Of a stretch of DNA of 64,000 nucleotides, positions 53,972 through 62,140 are shown one piece after another. The DNA comes from Syntrophobacter fumaroxidans MPOB (GTDB taxonomy: Bacteria > Desulfobacterota > Syntrophobacteria > Syntrophobacterales > Syntrophobacteraceae). Below the pieces are notes generated by a model. That model was not told the origin of the DNA, did no database searches, and saw nothing but the letters and a program-made list of their open reading frames with translations. Made by a program: the position numbers and the translations under genes. Numbering within the stretch: the first letter of the stretch is position 1; each line of letters begins with the position of its first letter. The stretch lies in contig NC_008554.1 of NCBI RefSeq assembly GCF_000014965.1, positions 4,204,001 to 4,268,000 on the forward strand, written 5' to 3'.

Positions 53972-54826
53972 CTACTTGAACTGTTGCGATACCCTGGCGA
54001 GCTTCTGGAGTTCCTCGATGGCGGTTTCCAGGTCGAGCGACGTTCGCGAGTCGTCCGTATCCATGTTCGCGACCGCGGCACCGGCGTCGTCCATCTGCGT
54101 CATCGCCTCTTCGTTGCGGGTGAGCAGGACGTTGACCTTATGCAGCTGCTGATCGCGAAGGGCCTTTCTTTTGACGAGCGTCTCGTTTTCCTCCCGGTCG
54201 GCGTCGGTGGGATTGTCAAGCCGCCGGAGCTCGTTCATTCGGTGGGCGATGTATTCCGTGTCGATGGCGCTCACGCTTTTCAGTATCGCCGTCATATCCC
54301 GCAGGTTGTCCAGCACCGACAGATAGACCTGTTCCGCCGCCCCCAGGTAGCGGGTGTAGATCAATTCATTGGAATGGACCCTTTCTTCGAGGATTTCCCG
54401 AAGGTTGGCCAGCCTTTTCTGCGCCTGTTCCAGTTGCGCGATCCCCTGCTCGCACAGGCCCTCGGCTCCCGCGATCGATCGGCATTGCACGAGCGCCTCG
54501 TGCATCGTCTCCATCAGTCTGTGGCGTTGCAGCGCGACGGCCTCCTGGCATCCCTGGATGTATCGCGTTGCGAACGCGTCGCCTCGAAAGAAGAAATTGA
54601 CCACCCATCCCATCACACCGCCTCCCATTGCGGAGATGGAACCGAGCAGGACCGCGAACGGGAGCTCCAGGACGAGGGATGCCGCGGTGCCGAGCACTCC
54701 CAGGACGAGGGGGTAGAGCGTCAGCGGATGCTGGATGGTGTTCCGGAGCACGGCCTTGCCGATGGCCTGTTGGGAGAAATCCTCGATGACGGCCAGGGCG
54801 GTCTTTTCTTCCTGATCTTTTTTCAT
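53972..54826 (-). CDS. Two-TM coiled-coil protein, last gene of TelA operon
   Basis: A 284-residue protein of unknown function. The ATG at 54826 (MKKDQEEKTALAVIEDF) follows the upstream gene by 19 bases. Two adjacent hydrophobic segments (about residues 35-53 and 57-79, with Gly-rich SAMGGGVMGWVVNFFF) form a hairpin near the N-terminus. The remaining ~200 residues are charged and helical, likely coiled-coil (LEQAQKRLANLREILEERVH, LLTRNEEAMTQMDDAGA). The layout recalls XpaC proteins, which accompany TelA in some genomes, but I cannot show homology. It is the distal gene of the eight-gene set. Confidence 0.8.
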   Translation of the reverse strand: MKKDQEEKTALAVIEDFSQQAIGKAVLRNTIQHPLTLYPLVLGVLGTAASLVLELPFAVLLGSISAMGGGVMGWVVNFFFRGDAFATRYIQGCQEAVALQRHRLMETMHEALVQCRSIAGAEGLCEQGIAQLEQAQKRLANLREILEERVHSNELIYTRYLGAAEQVYLSVLDNLRDMTAILKSVSAIDTEYIAHRMNELRRLDNPTDADREENETLVKRKALRDQQLHKVNVLLTRNEEAMTQMDDAGAAVANMDTDDSRTSLDLETAIEELQKLARVSQQFK

Positions 54827-54845
54827 CGTGTGGACCTGCACGCTC

Positions 54846-56414
54846 CTAGAAGACTTCGCGAACGAGCACCATCTCCACCCGCGGCAACCGGTAGTTGTAA
54901 GATCGAGTGGATTCCCCCGGATTCCGCGGCAGGGGTTTCTCGCCTCCAAACCCGACGGGGAGCAGGCGGTTCGGATTGATATTGTAGGTCACCTCGAGAT
55001 AGCGGGCCACCGCCTCGCTGCGCTCCCGGGAAAGCGTTTTGTTCGCTTCGGGGTCCCCTTCGGTACCGGTGTGACCCTTGATGACCACCCGAAAGTTGGG
55101 ATAGTGCTTGAGTCGTTCCACGGCCCTGTCGATCTCCAGCTTTCCCTGAAAGCTCAGATCCGAGGTGCCGCTCTGGAAGACCACGGGGTCGGTCTTGAGC
55201 GTTCCAATCTCCTGCAGGGCGCTCCATGCGTCACGGCTCAGGGGAGCGAAGGCGGTTTCCAGGGAGTTGACGGAATCCGGCTTGACGGTGCCCGCCTTGG
55301 GACTGGTGAATCCGGTCATGCCCTTCAAATACAAATCTTCCACGAACCGGCTCTGCGTGAGCCGGTAAGGATCTCCCCCAGGGACGGGGCTTTCGGTGAA
55401 ATCGCCGTTGTGAATGAGAATCTGCACACTGGACTCGATGGTCTCGATAAGGCTGTCCGTCGCCTGGCTTCCCGGCACGGAGATTCCGAACCACCTCTCG
55501 CAATTGTCGGTGAGGTTCGTCCAGGCCACGCCCTTGAGCATCTTCTCCACCGCGTCCCGTGGGAGATTGGCGGCCGCAATGACGTGCTCTTCCAGCATCT
55601 GTTGATTTTCCCGGTAGGTCTTGAGGGTCATGAAGTAGTTCGCAAGCAGCAGGCTGACGATTTCCGGGCGGTTCCTGGAAAAATCGCGGTTGGCGATGAG
55701 CACGTCCACGATCAGCCTCTTGGTGTCTTCGGTGCCGAGGAGCTTGACGATGCCGTCCTGAGCGAGCGCCCGGGAAACGTCGGGTTCCCAGAGCGCGGCG
55801 ACCTGGGCTTTGCCTGAGAGCAGCTTCTTGAGCGCCTCCTCGGAGCCCTTGGTGTGGATGAGCCTCTCGCCCGACGGAAGCAGCTGGGGCACGTCGAAAT
55901 GCTCGGCGGCCGCCTTGAGCAGATGGTGACTCGGCGACGCGGGGGTGAACGCCACGTTGATGTCGGTTCGACCTTTCAGCTCATTGAGGCTCGCCACGGC
56001 GTCCTTGCGCGCGACAATGGCGTCGCCTCCCTGGGATTCGTCGATCACCGCGACAATGGTCCCCGGGAATCCCTTCGAGGCCCCGTTCAGCAGGAAGGAA
56101 TCGACCGTTGCCACGGCGAAGTCGATTTCCTCATCTTTGAGGCGCTTCATGCGTTGGGGGTAGTCGGCCTGGTCGTCCTCGCAGACCAGGTTCCAGCCCT
56201 GCTGCCGCATGCGCTTCTTCATCTCCGGGGAACAGAGCGGAAAATATCCGATCCAGTTGTCCATGGCGACTTTGATATTGCCCTTGCTCTCCCGGGCGTC
56301 ACTCGTTCGGCGCTGTTCCCGTTCCTGAAAATAGGGTTTCAGGTAATAGGCGCCGCCGATGGTCAGAAGACCGACCAGCAGTAACAGCAGCGCTCCCGTG
56401 GCTTGTCTGGTCAT
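54846..56414 (-). CDS. Solute-binding protein / OmpA chimera, first type
   Basis: A 522-residue envelope protein. The N-terminus is an uncleaved-looking signal anchor (GALLLLLVGLLTIGGAYYL). A periplasmic binding domain of the NMT1/NitT-TauT kind fills about residues 45-370 (NIKVAMDNWIGYFPL, DEEIDFAVATVDSFLLNG). The C-terminal ~110 residues are OmpA-like (VIKGHTGTEGDPEANKTLSR, ERSEAVARYLEVTYNINPNR). The usual GHTD Asp, which binds diaminopimelate, is Gly here, while the Arg is kept. It lies between the VWA lipoprotein and the two-TM gene. The role is inferred as a wall-associated ligand sensor or feeder for the ABC transporter. Confidence 0.85.
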   Translation of the reverse strand: MTRQATGALLLLLVGLLTIGGAYYLKPYFQEREQRRTSDARESKGNIKVAMDNWIGYFPLCSPEMKKRMRQQGWNLVCEDDQADYPQRMKRLKDEEIDFAVATVDSFLLNGASKGFPGTIVAVIDESQGGDAIVARKDAVASLNELKGRTDINVAFTPASPSHHLLKAAAEHFDVPQLLPSGERLIHTKGSEEALKKLLSGKAQVAALWEPDVSRALAQDGIVKLLGTEDTKRLIVDVLIANRDFSRNRPEIVSLLLANYFMTLKTYRENQQMLEEHVIAAANLPRDAVEKMLKGVAWTNLTDNCERWFGISVPGSQATDSLIETIESSVQILIHNGDFTESPVPGGDPYRLTQSRFVEDLYLKGMTGFTSPKAGTVKPDSVNSLETAFAPLSRDAWSALQEIGTLKTDPVVFQSGTSDLSFQGKLEIDRAVERLKHYPNFRVVIKGHTGTEGDPEANKTLSRERSEAVARYLEVTYNINPNRLLPVGFGGEKPLPRNPGESTRSYNYRLPRVEMVLVREVF

Positions 56415-56448
56415 GGAATTCCTCCCGGATCAGGACATTCTCCGTTTT

Positions 56449-57255
56449 CTATTTGAACGCGGCCAAATCGAAATCCGGTGATTCCGCCAACACTTCCTCC
56501 AGCCCCTGTTGCAGCTCGCGGGGATTGTCCGCCGCCCTGTATACGGTGCGACCGGGCTGGTTGAGCGAATGGTCCGTGCCGATACAAAAGCCGATGGTGT
56601 GAATGACAACGGGCGATTGACGGAGAATGTAAGCGACAACGGGCGTGGGGTCCTGGTTCTGCGGGTAGGCCTGCCCATCCGTGATGACGACCAGATGGTA
56701 TTCGCCGTATCCGGCCTGGCGGCGGGCCGTTTCTTCCAGTCTCCGATAGCCGAGAAGCAAGGCGTCATGAAGAGGGGTGCCGTTTCCCGGAGCGGTGGCA
56801 TTCACTGCCGCGATGAACTTGTCCCTGTTTTCGAGCCCGAGGGGGACTCTTTCGGCAATGCCGTACGCATCGAACACCGCAAGCCCCATGTTGGCGTCTT
56901 TGGGGGTGATCCGGGCGAACTGCGCCAAGGCCGTCTTGGCCGCCTCCGATTTGGTTCTGTTGCCGGAGCAGCGGACCTCGTTCATGCTTCCGGAGCTGTC
57001 CATGATCACGTAGTAGTTCCTGGCCAGCAGGTTGTCGGACAGCGCGACTTCGCCGCCACCCTTCGCGGGCGGCGGCCACGGCGCATCAAATGGGGGCGGT
57101 CCCTGCGGCTGCGCCGGCGGGGTCGGGGGCGACGGCGCGGGCTGACGGCTCGACTGAACCGGCTGGGAAGTCGAAGTGTCCTGGTCGCAGGAAGGCAATC
57201 CCGCAACCAGACCGAGAAGCAGCAGGGCAATCACTGCAGTGCGCTTTGCCTTCAT
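56449..57255 (-). CDS. VWA-domain lipoprotein
   Basis: A 268-residue lipoprotein. The signal (VIALLLLGLVAGLPSC) ends in a lipobox with Cys near residue 23, and the next residue is Asp, the inner-membrane retention signal of Lol sorting. A Pro-rich tether (residues ~35-65) leads to a von Willebrand A domain with a MIDAS motif DSSGSMN, a Thr in NGTPLHDALL and an Asp in VVITDGQAY. VWA domains mediate metal-dependent protein contacts. It sits between the two SBP-OmpA genes with gaps of 34 and 18 bases. Confidence 0.88.
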   Translation of the reverse strand: MKAKRTAVIALLLLGLVAGLPSCDQDTSTSQPVQSSRQPAPSPPTPPAQPQGPPPFDAPWPPPAKGGGEVALSDNLLARNYYVIMDSSGSMNEVRCSGNRTKSEAAKTALAQFARITPKDANMGLAVFDAYGIAERVPLGLENRDKFIAAVNATAPGNGTPLHDALLLGYRRLEETARRQAGYGEYHLVVITDGQAYPQNQDPTPVVAYILRQSPVVIHTIGFCIGTDHSLNQPGRTVYRAADNPRELQQGLEEVLAESPDFDLAAFK

Positions 57256-57273
57256 AGGGTTTCCCTCTTTTCA

Positions 57274-59001
57274 CTATAAGGGCTTGAAAACGGCGGACTC
57301 CGCTTCCACCTGGATGATGCGGAACTCAACCCGCATGTTGTCGCGCCATTCCTGCTCGGTCTTGGGCGGACATGGATCGCTGCCGCAAATGCCGCTCCTG
57401 GGCTGCATGATGCCGTGTCCCACCACGGCGAACTGGCTTTCGTCCAACGTGATTCCCCGGTTCCTGGCATATGCGATGACGCTGTCCCGGACAGCGGCAG
57501 CCCTTGTCAGGCTGAGGTTCTTGGCCGACTGCTTGATTCTTCCCAGGACGACTTCCGGCTGGCCCTGCTTCTTTCCGTTCAGGTACGCCATCGGGTCGCT
57601 GTGGCCCTCGACGGAGATGAGCGCCCCGCCGTAGGTCGATGCCAGTTCCACGACACGACCGAAAGAATCGGCATAAAGATCGGCGGGAAAGGTGTTCTGG
57701 TTGGGCTGAAAGTAGACCTCGAATGAAAACAGCTCCCCCTCGGCGAGGGTTCCCTGCTGCTGCTTGCGTGTGATCACCGAAGCCACGCGCTCCTTGTCGA
57801 ATCGCTGAATTTCGACGCCGGCCGTGTCTTTGAGGCCCGTCTTGAATCGTTCGTAGTCCCATGAGGCATGATCCAGGGGAATGCCTTTGCCGATCAGGCC
57901 GATGGAGGCGAAGGCGGTCTGTGCCTCTTCGTTGAGCTTCGATAACTTGCGGGGATAGTTCTGGTCGGTGAAGAACCGGACGTTTCCCCTGAACCCTACG
58001 TACTCGCAGTCGTTATACATGGCTTCCGCGTCCGCAACGGCCTGGGCGCTGTCGAGGAGGATTTCGGCCGCCGCGGCGACCGATTTCTGATAGTCCTTGA
58101 GGCGCGGTTCCTTGTTCTTGAAGAGGTCGCGAAGCTCCTCTTCGGCGAGCATCAGCCCTCTGACGAAGTTTTCCACCTGGTCGCGGTGGGCGGCGAAGTA
58201 ATCGCTCCTCACCGCATAGACGTCGGCGATGATGCGGTTGGCGGTCTTCGTGGTGAGCAGAATGCGCGCTCCCCTGATGGACCCTTCGGCCCCCGTGCCC
58301 ACGGTGCCGTTGGATGTGAGCATCAGGGCGTCCGGGGTGATGACCGTTGCCGCGTGCACGTCCGGGCTCGAGAGTGCCTTGGCCGGAGTCGACTCCGTGC
58401 CGGTGAGGTCGCGCGTCCACTTGATGGTCACGTCGCGGATGGAAAGACCCGCGTCGCGGAGCATTTCGGTGAGCAGCTGAACGTGCGGTCCGTATGCCTG
58501 CACGGCGATCGTTCTGCCTTTGAGGTCGCTCACCGTTTTGATCCCTTCCTTGACCACCAGCGCGTCGCCTCCGCTGGACCACGTCATCTGGTAAATGACG
58601 ACGGGTTTCGTGCGGGGATCTCCGGCAAGCAGTTCCGAAGCCATGGCGAGCATGCCCAGGGTCCCGCGCAGGTACGGGGTATCGCCGCGGCGGTAAGCTT
58701 CGACCTGCTTCTTGAAATCATCTTCCCGAACCAGCTTGAGGTTGAGCCCCAGACGGTCGAATATGCTGCCCTTCGCGGTGACGCGCGCGTTCCCGTTGGC
58801 GAGGATGGTGGCAATGTCGCCACCCCAGGTGATCAGCGGGACCTGGACGGACGCGCTTTTCTGAACCTGGCCGACCGGACCGTGCACGACTTTGACGAGC
58901 GGCGGAGAGTCGACGTATTGTACCCCCCAGGCGAATCGGGAAATCAGAAATCCGAGCCCCAGCACCGTCAAGAAAGCCCTGTTCCTGCCATTCCATCGCA
59001 T
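57274..59001 (-). CDS. Solute-binding protein / OmpA chimera, second type
   Basis: A 575-residue envelope protein. The ATG at 59001 has a strong AGGAGG; a 62-residue in-frame extension upstream is rejected. It has a signal peptide or anchor (FLTVLGLGFLISRFAWG), a periplasmic binding domain (about residues 45-400; QMTWSSGGDALVVKEGIKTV, SDLKGRTIAVQAYGP) and a C-terminal OmpA domain with ISVEGHSDPMAYLNGKKQGQ and NLSLTRAAAVRDSVIAYARN. Unlike its neighbour it keeps the Asp of GHSD and the Arg, so peptidoglycan binding is likely. The binding domain suggests a ligand like that of the transporter upstream. A 194-base gap separates it from the ATPase gene. Confidence 0.87.
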   Translation of the reverse strand: MRWNGRNRAFLTVLGLGFLISRFAWGVQYVDSPPLVKVVHGPVGQVQKSASVQVPLITWGGDIATILANGNARVTAKGSIFDRLGLNLKLVREDDFKKQVEAYRRGDTPYLRGTLGMLAMASELLAGDPRTKPVVIYQMTWSSGGDALVVKEGIKTVSDLKGRTIAVQAYGPHVQLLTEMLRDAGLSIRDVTIKWTRDLTGTESTPAKALSSPDVHAATVITPDALMLTSNGTVGTGAEGSIRGARILLTTKTANRIIADVYAVRSDYFAAHRDQVENFVRGLMLAEEELRDLFKNKEPRLKDYQKSVAAAAEILLDSAQAVADAEAMYNDCEYVGFRGNVRFFTDQNYPRKLSKLNEEAQTAFASIGLIGKGIPLDHASWDYERFKTGLKDTAGVEIQRFDKERVASVITRKQQQGTLAEGELFSFEVYFQPNQNTFPADLYADSFGRVVELASTYGGALISVEGHSDPMAYLNGKKQGQPEVVLGRIKQSAKNLSLTRAAAVRDSVIAYARNRGITLDESQFAVVGHGIMQPRSGICGSDPCPPKTEQEWRDNMRVEFRIIQVEAESAVFKPL

Positions 59002-59195
59002 TGCCAACCTCCTTGCGCGTTTCAACGAAGCATGAAAGTCATCATCGACGCTCCCGCAATAACTCGAATCCGCCGGAACGGCCCGGATGCCGGTCCGCGC
59101 AGGCATGACCGTCACATCTCCCGGGGAGAGGGAACGCCATGGACCATGCGGCGCATATCGTCCACGGCCTGTCACGGAAAAATGCAATCGGCAAT

Positions 59196-60107
59196 CTATC
59201 CCGCCTCGCTCTCGTCCAACGTCCGGAAGGAATCCGGATGCCGCAGATCGAATTCCGTGACGTGCTGCAGGTATTCGGGATCAAACCCGTCATGACGTAT
59301 TTTCTGAATGAGTTCCCCGAAATCGGCGGACTTCTTGACGGCCGTCGAAGTCGCCCGGCGAGCGAGCGGGTAGTCGGAGACGATGCGGGCCCCGTGACCG
59401 GGACCGTCAACGTCCGTTTTGCCGTCCGACCAGTACTGCGAGAGCACGAGGATGCGCGTTCCGAGAAACACGGCCTCTTCCAGGTCGTGCGTGACGAAGA
59501 ACACCGTCATCTTATACTTTTCCCACATCCCCAGCAAAAAGATCTGCATATGCTCCCTGGTCCCGGGGTCGAGCGCTCCAAACGGCTCGTCCATCAGGAG
59601 GAGCTCGGGCTTCATGATGAGTGCCTGGGAAATCGCCACCCGCTGCTGCATGCCGCCCGACAGTTCGTGGGGGTATTTGTGGGAATGGTCGGCAAGCTCG
59701 ACCTCTTCCAGGAACCGCATGGCCTCATCGTGGAATTGCTTCTTCATGCGAAACCTGTCGATGAGACCGCTCGACAGGTTCAATCCGAGCACCACGTTCT
59801 GGAGCACGGTGAGATGGGGAAAAAGCGAATAGCGCTGGTAGACGATGCCCCGGGTCGTATCGGGGGGGCCCACCGGTTTGCCGCCGATGAGGAAAGTCCC
59901 CGAGGTCACGTACTCCTGTCCGAGGATCAGCCGGAGCAGCGTCGATTTTCCGCACCCGCTCGGTCCGACGAGGCTGCAGAATTCGCCCTTCTTCACGGCG
60001 AGGTCTATGTCCTTGAGAATGACCTTGGGGCCGTAGCACTTGCGGACATTCTCAAGGTACAGGGAAGCGCTTTCCCGAAGGGCGCGAAGCGAGGTCTTTT
60101 CCTCCAT
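59196..60107 (-). CDS. ABC transporter ATPase, NitT/TauT type
   Basis: A 303-residue ATP-binding subunit. The start MEEKTSLRALRESASLYLEN at 60107 is chosen because it lies 11 bases after the permease gene. Motifs are Walker A GPSGCGKSTLL, Q-loop QRYSLFPHLT, signature LSGGMQQRV and Walker B LLLMDEPFGALDPGTREHM, with a later switch His in FFVTHDLEEAVFLG. Sequence style matches TauB/SsuB/NrtD. The C-terminal ~60 residues extend beyond the core. It works with the permease and binding protein encoded upstream. Confidence 0.93.
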   Translation of the reverse strand: MEEKTSLRALRESASLYLENVRKCYGPKVILKDIDLAVKKGEFCSLVGPSGCGKSTLLRLILGQEYVTSGTFLIGGKPVGPPDTTRGIVYQRYSLFPHLTVLQNVVLGLNLSSGLIDRFRMKKQFHDEAMRFLEEVELADHSHKYPHELSGGMQQRVAISQALIMKPELLLMDEPFGALDPGTREHMQIFLLGMWEKYKMTVFFVTHDLEEAVFLGTRILVLSQYWSDGKTDVDGPGHGARIVSDYPLARRATSTAVKKSADFGELIQKIRHDGFDPEYLQHVTEFDLRHPDSFRTLDESEAG

Positions 60108-60118
60108 GGGGTTCCCAC

Positions 60119-60994
60119 TTACTCCTTGGTGACGAGGTACCAGGAATACCGCTTGGAAATCCAGGCCTGCAGCAACCGGTCGAACAGGAATCCGAGCAGG
60201 GTGATCCAGAGCACGTAAGGGATGATGATGTCCATCGCCAGATACCGGCGAACCAGGTAGATGCGGTATCCGAGCCCGTCGGTCGACGCAATCGCCTCTG
60301 AGGCGATGAGGAAGAGCCAGGCCGCTCCGAGGGACAGCCGCGTGGAATCGATCAGGCACGGCATGATTTGAGGAAGCACGATGCGGTACGCCACGGCGAA
60401 TTGCGACGCGCCCAGGGTGAGGGCCTTGAAGATCTGCTCCGTCGGGATCTTCCTGGCGGCCAGGTAAACGCCCCGGGTGATCATGGGGAAAGTCCCGATG
60501 AAGATCAGGACGACCTTCGCGGTTTCCTCCACGCCGAAGACAATGAAAAGAATAGGCAAAATGGCAAGGGGAGGAATGATGGAAACGAACGTGATGAAAG
60601 CGAGCGACAGGTTCCGGACCCCGGGGAACAGACCCATGTTCAGACCGGCGAGAAGCGCCAGGACTGCTGCGCAACCGATCCCCGTCCCGAGCCGTTTGAG
60701 GCTGGACAGCGTATCATCCCACAGCAGAACCTTGCCCGTTCGTTTGTCTTCGGTGAAGGCAACCTGGTTCACGCCTTCGGCCATCTTGCCGAGCGTAGGC
60801 ACGACCTTGTCGGCCGGGTTGTTCCGGTAACGCATTTCCGAAACACCCAGATAGACGCAGACAAGCGCAATGAACGGCAGCAGGGCGAGCATCACCTGGA
60901 GCGGTCTGGACGGCTGTGCGTGCAAACCGAGGAATGTCGGCATCTTCGGTCGTGTCTTTCCGTCTTTCACAGGCGGTTTCCCTTCACCCGGCAT
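60119..60994 (-). CDS. ABC transporter permease, NitT/TauT type
   Basis: A 291-residue inner-membrane permease with about six membrane segments and the ATPase-contact EAA loop near KIPTEQIFKALTLGASQFA-VAYRIVLPQIMP. An uncommon ~90-residue N-terminal part contains one membrane segment and a soluble loop (MRYRNNPADKVVPTLGKMAE). It lies 16 bases after the binding-protein gene and 11 bases before the ATPase gene. Confidence 0.92.
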   Translation of the reverse strand: MPGEGKPPVKDGKTRPKMPTFLGLHAQPSRPLQVMLALLPFIALVCVYLGVSEMRYRNNPADKVVPTLGKMAEGVNQVAFTEDKRTGKVLLWDDTLSSLKRLGTGIGCAAVLALLAGLNMGLFPGVRNLSLAFITFVSIIPPLAILPILFIVFGVEETAKVVLIFIGTFPMITRGVYLAARKIPTEQIFKALTLGASQFAVAYRIVLPQIMPCLIDSTRLSLGAAWLFLIASEAIASTDGLGYRIYLVRRYLAMDIIIPYVLWITLLGFLFDRLLQAWISKRYSWYLVTKE

Positions 60995-61010
60995 GAGCCG
61001 TCGCGCTCAG

Positions 61011-62093
61011 CTACAGGGCATTGCCTGCGGCCATCTCCATGTACGTGGCCTCGAAGCGGAGCTTGACGTTCTTCGGATCGCCGAGGATGGAGCCATCGGG
61101 AAACGAAACGCCGACGTGGTCTTTCGATGTCGCCCCCTGCCCGAACAGACCGTGGGTGAAGCAGAACGTCCGGACGTAGTCCATCGTCTTCTTGACGTCC
61201 GGTCCCTTGGTGAAGGCAACCGCTTCGGCAGCCTGGTAGAACATCCTGGTGGTGCGAAGCTGGGCGCGGAACTCGGCTTCAGTGCCCCCCGCCGTCTTCG
61301 CCATGAACTGGACGGCGTCTTTCGCGGTCTTGCTGTGCCCGGACATGATCGCCATGGTTTCATACCAAGCGCCGGTCAGGGCTTTCTTGAGCGCGTCGGG
61401 CGCACTGGTGCGGACCACCATCAAGTCCATGATCTCTCCGGGAATCTTCGATGAATCGAAAACAAGGTTGACCCCCTTGGCATTTCGCACCTGCATGAGG
61501 AGCGGGTTCCAGGTAATGACCGCCGCCTTTGGATCCTTGCTGGCGAGGAAGAGTCCCGCGATGTCCGCGTCGCTGGTGTTCACGGTGGTGACGTCACGTT
61601 CGCTGAGGCCGCTCTGTTCGAGGGCTCGAGCCATCAGGTAATGGGAGACGGAAAGCTCGACGAGCATCACTCGGCGGCCCTTGAGGTCCTTGACCGAGGT
61701 GCCGTTTCTGACGACGATTCCATCGTTTCCGTCGGAGAAATCGCCCACGATGACGGCGGTACTGTCGATGCCGCCCACCGCGGGGATCGTCAAGGCATCC
61801 ATGTTCGTCATGACGCAGCCGTCGAATTGACCTCCGGTGTACAGATTGATCGATTCAACATAGTCGTTTACGAGAACCAGCTCGATTTCGATTCCGTACT
61901 TGTCGGCCCACTTCTTCAGTATGCCCGAATCAGCGGCGTAAGCCCAGGGTTCCCACCCCGTGTAGTGCGACCAGGCGATGCGGTGTTTCTGCGCCGCAAG
62001 CGCTCCGTTACACTGCATTCCGAAGACGGCCGCCAGGACCATTGCGACCAGGACCACCTTGTAGACGTGCGAAACGCGATGTGAGAGATTCAT
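61011..62093 (-). CDS. ABC transporter solute-binding protein
   Basis: A 360-residue periplasmic binding protein with a signal peptide (VVLVAMVLAAVFGMQCNGALA). The mature protein begins with HRIAWSHYTGWEPWAYAADS and has DLKGRRVMLVELSVSHYLMA, like the NitT/TauT/NMT1 class and reminiscent of the binding proteins linked to urea carboxylase loci. Ligand cannot be read from sequence: nitrogen or sulfur organics or thiamine precursors are possible. Its binding domain is of the same class as those in the two OmpA chimeras. Confidence 0.9.
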   Translation of the reverse strand: MNLSHRVSHVYKVVLVAMVLAAVFGMQCNGALAAQKHRIAWSHYTGWEPWAYAADSGILKKWADKYGIEIELVLVNDYVESINLYTGGQFDGCVMTNMDALTIPAVGGIDSTAVIVGDFSDGNDGIVVRNGTSVKDLKGRRVMLVELSVSHYLMARALEQSGLSERDVTTVNTSDADIAGLFLASKDPKAAVITWNPLLMQVRNAKGVNLVFDSSKIPGEIMDLMVVRTSAPDALKKALTGAWYETMAIMSGHSKTAKDAVQFMAKTAGGTEAEFRAQLRTTRMFYQAAEAVAFTKGPDVKKTMDYVRTFCFTHGLFGQGATSKDHVGVSFPDGSILGDPKNVKLRFEATYMEMAAGNAL

Positions 62094-62140
62094 GGGCCTT
62101 CCCCTTTTTATTTTGGCGAAATTCCGACGATTCCGGCCAC

